A DNA stretch of 37,022 nt from Holophagaceae bacterium (GTDB lineage: Bacteria; Acidobacteriota; Holophagae; Holophagales; Holophagaceae). This document shows positions 33,904 through 37,022 of the stretch, piece by piece. Made by a program: the position numbers and the translations under genes. A model generated the notes under the pieces. The model was not told the origin of the DNA. It did not search any database and saw only the letters and a list, made by a program, of their open reading frames with translations. Where the stretch lies: the NCBI GenBank assembly GCA_025353305.1, contig JANXQX010000006.1, forward strand, positions 1 to 37,022. Direction: 5' to 3'. Every line of letters begins with the position of its first letter. The first letter of the stretch is position 1.

Positions 33904-34649
33904 AGCCCTTGCGCTTTGCCATTATCGAAGACGAGCCGCCGGCCAGGGCCCGCCTCAAGCGGCTGGTGGCAGAACTGGAACCAGAATCTGTTTGCATCGC
34001 CGAAGCCGGGGATGGCCGCGCGGGTCTGGTGTTGTTGCGGGAACATCCAGTGGACCTGCTCTTCCTGGATATTGAATTTCCCCCGTCAGGGGCCTTCGGG
34101 CTATTGCGCGAGGCTCGGGAGGCTGGACTCCGGCTGCCTCCCATCGCCTTTGTCACGGCCTTCGACCAGCATGCCCTGGAGGCTTTCAAATGGGCTGCCT
34201 GTGACTACCTGCTCAAGCCCGTGGAGCGGGAGCGGTTGCGCGAGACATTGGACCGCCTGGTCCCTGCACCGCCGGATTTTGGTCTGCTGCTCCAAGCCTT
34301 GGAGGCCGCTCAATGCAAGCGGATCCCTGAGCGATTCTCGGTATCCGTGAAGGGCCGGTTGCGAGTATTGAGTTGGGCCGAGGTGAGCCACCTCTCCACG
34401 GAGAATAGGCTGCTCTTCGTGCACACCGCCGAGGGCCGCTTCGTCTTGGACCGCACGCTGGATGAGTTGGAGGGCCTCCTAGCCCCACGGTTCATCCGCA
34501 CCCATAGGGGGGCTATGGTGGCCGTGGATGCGATCAGGGAATTGATCCCAGATCCGGGTGGCACGGGCGAGTTGCGGCTCAAGGATGAGTATCGAGTGCC
34601 CGTGAGCCGGGATCGCATGGCGGAGCTACGAAGGCACCTCGGGGGCTGA
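33900..34649 (+). CDS. LytTR-type response regulator
   Basis: A 249-residue response regulator of the LytR/AlgR group. The receiver has E10/D11, phosphoacceptor D57 in L-F-L-D-I-E-F, a T-A switch region near 96 and K-P near 118. Residues about 145-249 form the LytTR DNA-binding domain (V-S-H-L-S-T-E-N-R, then R-T-H-R-G-A-M-V). It pairs with the kinase through an ATGA overlap. Target genes are unknown; the next gene pair starts 109 bp downstream and is a candidate. Confidence 0.94.
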   Translation: MKPLRFAIIEDEPPARARLKRLVAELEPESVCIAEAGDGRAGLVLLREHPVDLLFLDIEFPPSGAFGLLREAREAGLRLPPIAFVTAFDQHALEAFKWAACDYLLKPVERERLRETLDRLVPAPPDFGLLLQALEAAQCKRIPERFSVSVKGRLRVLSWAEVSHLSTENRLLFVHTAEGRFVLDRTLDELEGLLAPRFIRTHRGAMVAVDAIRELIPDPGGTGELRLKDEYRVPVSRDRMAELRRHLGG

Positions 34650-34758
34650 AGTCCCTCCTTTCGTGCGAGGGATCCCGCCGTTGGTGCGTCAGGGCCGGCG
34701 AAGGGGACCATAACCCGTGAATCTGGCTCCATCGCGCCGTGCGCGCCTGGAGTCCACC

Positions 34759-35487
34759 ATGCGAATGTACTTGCTCTTGCTGCCCGTCCTGGCTTTCACA
34801 CTCAGCGCCCAGGAAGCTGATCTGTCCGTCCAGCTGCAGCGCACCCAGCGTCTGGGCACCGAAGCCCTGAGAGGGCTCCAAGCCAAACTGGCGTTGGACC
34901 CAGCTTCTCCTGAACAGAAGGCCTACTTCCAGGCCCTCGTGGGCTACACGCTGGCCTCCCACCTGCAACACCAGGATGCGAAGGCCTCCGAAGCCCTCCT
35001 GGATCGCACTTTGAAAGGCCTCGAAGGGCGCAAGGATACCGATAGCCTTGCCTTGATGGGCGCCTGCTTTGGTCTGAAGATCGGCTTCTCGCCCAATTCG
35101 GGGATGACCCTGGCCCCGAAAGCCATGGGGCTGTTCCAGCAGGCCCTCAAGCTGAGTCCCGGAAACCCTCGAGCGCTTTTCTTCCAGGGCCTGCACGTCT
35201 ACCACACGCCCGCCTTTTTCGGAGGTAGCGCCGAGAAAGCCATGCCCATCCTCGAAGCGGCAGTGAAAGCGGCTGAGAATGAGAAGCCCGCTGAGAACGC
35301 CTGGACCCCGCGCTGGGGCAAAGCCGAAAGCCTCGCCTGGCTGGCGCTCGTGCAGTTGGACCGGCAACAAACCGAAGCGGCCAACCTGAGCCTGAATGCC
35401 GCATTGGCGATGGATGAAGATTACGCATTCGCTGTCAAGGTCGTGAAACCGAAGGTTGACGCGGAATTGGCCAAGGTACAGAAGTGA
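34759..35487 (+). CDS. Secreted helical repeat (TPR-like) protein
   Basis: A 242-residue protein with a signal peptide (cleavage probably after T-L-S-A near 17). The ATG at 34759 is used because GGAG lies seven bases upstream. The mature chain is mostly helical with TPR-like pairs (A-L-K-L-S-P-G-N-P-R-A-L-F-F-Q-G near 130-145, and another at the C-terminus). It probably lies in the periplasm. The stop overlaps the receptor start by one base, suggesting it works with the receptor. Confidence 0.83.
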   Translation: MRMYLLLLPVLAFTLSAQEADLSVQLQRTQRLGTEALRGLQAKLALDPASPEQKAYFQALVGYTLASHLQHQDAKASEALLDRTLKGLEGRKDTDSLALMGACFGLKIGFSPNSGMTLAPKAMGLFQQALKLSPGNPRALFFQGLHVYHTPAFFGGSAEKAMPILEAAVKAAENEKPAENAWTPRWGKAESLAWLALVQLDRQQTEAANLSLNAALAMDEDYAFAVKVVKPKVDAELAKVQK

Positions 35488-37022
35488 TGCTCATCCTGCT
35501 TCAATCAGCTGCCGTTCTTGGCGGCGTGGTGATGGGTCCGGGCGGCGCGCCGATCGCCGGCGCGATGGTGGCCGCAGGAGATCAACACGTCCTGACCGAT
35601 GCCAAGGGGGGCTTTTCCATTAAGGTGCTGGGGTCGACGATCCTACGCATCTCTGCCAAGGGCTTCAGTCCCCAGGAGCGGGAAGCTAAGGCTGGGGAGA
35701 CGCTGCTGGTGCTGCTGGAGCGGGAGGCACAGGGCGCCACGGTGGAGGTGGTGGAAGGTTCGGGCTATTCCACCGAAGGCCCTTCCAGTTCCATTTCCAG
35801 GCTGGAGATCTACATGACTCCGGGGGCCGCGGCGGACGTGTTCCAAGCCACCAAGGCTCTGCCGGGCGTGAGCAACACCAGTGAAGGCGCTGAGCTTTTC
35901 GTCCGGGGTGGCAAGCCCGAGGAGGTGGGCATCTATCTCAATGGGGGTCGCCTGCCGAGGCCTTACCACCACCCCAACACGCAGGGCGGCATCTTCTCCT
36001 CCGTGGACACGGCCATGATCACGCGCTTGGATTTCATTCCCGGCGGATTCTCGGCCAAATATGGGGATGCCCTCTCGGCGGTGCTCGACCTAAGCACGGA
36101 AGTGAATTCCCCCGTGCGCACCGGCAGCGCCCTCATCGACCTGGCCAGCCAGGGAATCCAACAGGATGAGCCGGTGGGGGGCGGTGTGCTGCGGAGTTCC
36201 TACCGACATGCCTCGCCGGCCTTGCTGGACAAGTTCTACGGCCTCGCGCCGAATTTCACGGATGCCCCCATCAGCGATGACCTGCAGCTGAACCACCAGA
36301 CCCCACTGGGGACGGGCCGCCTCACCATGACCGCCCTTTTCTCCCAGGACCACCTGGCGGTGGACACCCGCATCGCCAACGAACTTGGCATCTACGACAA
36401 CCGCAGCCGCACACGTTTTCTCACGGCCCAGTTCACCCAGCCTCTGGGAGAGCGGACGGTGCTGAACCTCACTGCTTCCGACTCTCGCTTCCACGAGGCG
36501 TGGTCCTTCAAATCTTGGGGCATCATCCAGGAGGAACACGATGGTTTTTTGAGGGCCGAAGGGGTCCTCCAGGTGAATGAGTCCATCACCGTCGAATCGG
36601 GATTGGACCGCGACCAGCTACGGCTGGATCCCCGCGGCCAGGTTCCCTTCGATCTGGCCAATTGGGCCCCGGAGGCGACGCCCAGGGTCTTCGCCTACGG
36701 TTTCGACGGTGTTCGGAGCGGTGCCTACACCACAGTGCGGTGGCTGTTTTCCAACCGATGGGGCCTCTCCCTTGGAGGTCGCATGGATCACTATGGCCTG
36801 CTGCACGAATCCACCCGGGATGCCCGAGCCACGGTGTCCTACCAGGTTTCAGATGGCATCACGCTGCGTCTCGCGGGGGGCAGCTTCCACCAGGCCCCGC
36901 CGCTCACCCAGCTGGACCCTCATGCGGGAAATCCGGATCTAAGGGTATTAAGGGCGACCCACGCGGTCCTCGCGCTCGATGCGCGCTGGAAAAGGCGTTG
37001 GGATACCCAAGTGCGGCTGGAG
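35487..37022 (+). CDS. TonB-dependent receptor, N-terminal part (partial)
   Basis: An outer-membrane receptor whose frame stays open to the last base, giving 512 codons without a stop. The N-terminus has a short hydrophobic start (M-L-I-L-L-Q-S-A-A-V-L-G) with no basic residues, then a carboxypeptidase-regulatory-like domain (about 12-85) and the plug domain (about 110-210) with L-P-G-V, F-V-R-G-G and the P-G-G-F-S-A-K-Y-G-D motif. Barrel strands follow. It is translationally coupled to the TPR-like gene (TGATG). The N-terminal domain is common in Bacteroidota and Acidobacteriota receptors. The substrate is unknown. Confidence 0.9.
   Translation, partial: MLILLQSAAVLGGVVMGPGGAPIAGAMVAAGDQHVLTDAKGGFSIKVLGSTILRISAKGFSPQEREAKAGETLLVLLEREAQGATVEVVEGSGYSTEGPSSSISRLEIYMTPGAAADVFQATKALPGVSNTSEGAELFVRGGKPEEVGIYLNGGRLPRPYHHPNTQGGIFSSVDTAMITRLDFIPGGFSAKYGDALSAVLDLSTEVNSPVRTGSALIDLASQGIQQDEPVGGGVLRSSYRHASPALLDKFYGLAPNFTDAPISDDLQLNHQTPLGTGRLTMTALFSQDHLAVDTRIANELGIYDNRSRTRFLTAQFTQPLGERTVLNLTASDSRFHEAWSFKSWGIIQEEHDGFLRAEGVLQVNESITVESGLDRDQLRLDPRGQVPFDLANWAPEATPRVFAYGFDGVRSGAYTTVRWLFSNRWGLSLGGRMDHYGLLHESTRDARATVSYQVSDGITLRLAGGSFHQAPPLTQLDPHAGNPDLRVLRATHAVLALDARWKRRWDTQVRLE

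Overview
The window is a gene-dense bacterial chromosome segment (GC-rich, roughly 58-60% by eye) with 36 protein genes. Two of these are cut by the window edges, and I see no rRNA or tRNA gene. The gene mix suggests an acidobacterium of the Holophagae type (Geothrix/Holophaga-like): a Ser/Thr kinase, a MerR-B12 regulator, an HspR-dnaJ-sigma cluster, a long-linker receiver protein and a TonB receptor with a carboxypeptidase-like N-terminus. This placement is inference from protein style, not a database match. Alternative starts (GTG, TTG) and 1-4 base gene overlaps are common.

Layout. 1-1571: end of mrdA (PBP2) and rodA, the cell-elongation pair. 1772-3772: ligA. 3918-5525: membrane Ser/Thr kinase, convergent with a small lipoprotein gene. 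6009-7163: a cystathionine synthase/lyase gene. 7276-10741: a minus-strand block holding an unknown protein, a ureohydrolase, an acyltransferase, a GNAT protein and a CYTH protein. 10760-16054: a plus-strand run with an unknown anchored protein, a receiver protein, a conserved unknown, a CarH-like B12 photoreceptor-type regulator, a half-size GDT1 manganese-type transporter and a DCC-family protein. 16051-16776: rsmE on the minus strand. 16805-19256: terC, ribF and a DUF2059 secreted protein. 19258-28183: a minus-strand stress block in transcription order dnaK, terminator, dnaJ, hspR, sigma-70 factor, DnaC-like ATPase, MMPL exporter, midA-like methyltransferase. 28445-30518: yacG, exoD, trmD and rplS, ending at a strong terminator. 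30638-31225: outer-membrane barrel. 31269-32735: ubiD on the minus strand. 32893-34649: LytS/LytTR two-component pair. 34759 to the end: a secreted TPR-like protein coupled to a TonB-dependent receptor that runs off the window.

Most of this is housekeeping. Three things stand out. First, the CarH-like regulator at 14497 keeps the residues that bind B12 in light sensors, and a long imperfect palindrome covers its -10 box and reaches the ribosome site. Second, three intergenic regions hold structured repeats: a 37-bp duplicate around a perfect palindrome at 1571-1680, and two inverted heptamer arrays of different sequence at the 3' ends of ligA and of the cystathionine gene. Third, the heat-shock operon couples dnaJ and hspR to a sigma factor and to a helicase-loader-like ATPase whose Walker A lysine is arginine. 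No single locus looks like a wholly new defence or mobile system.
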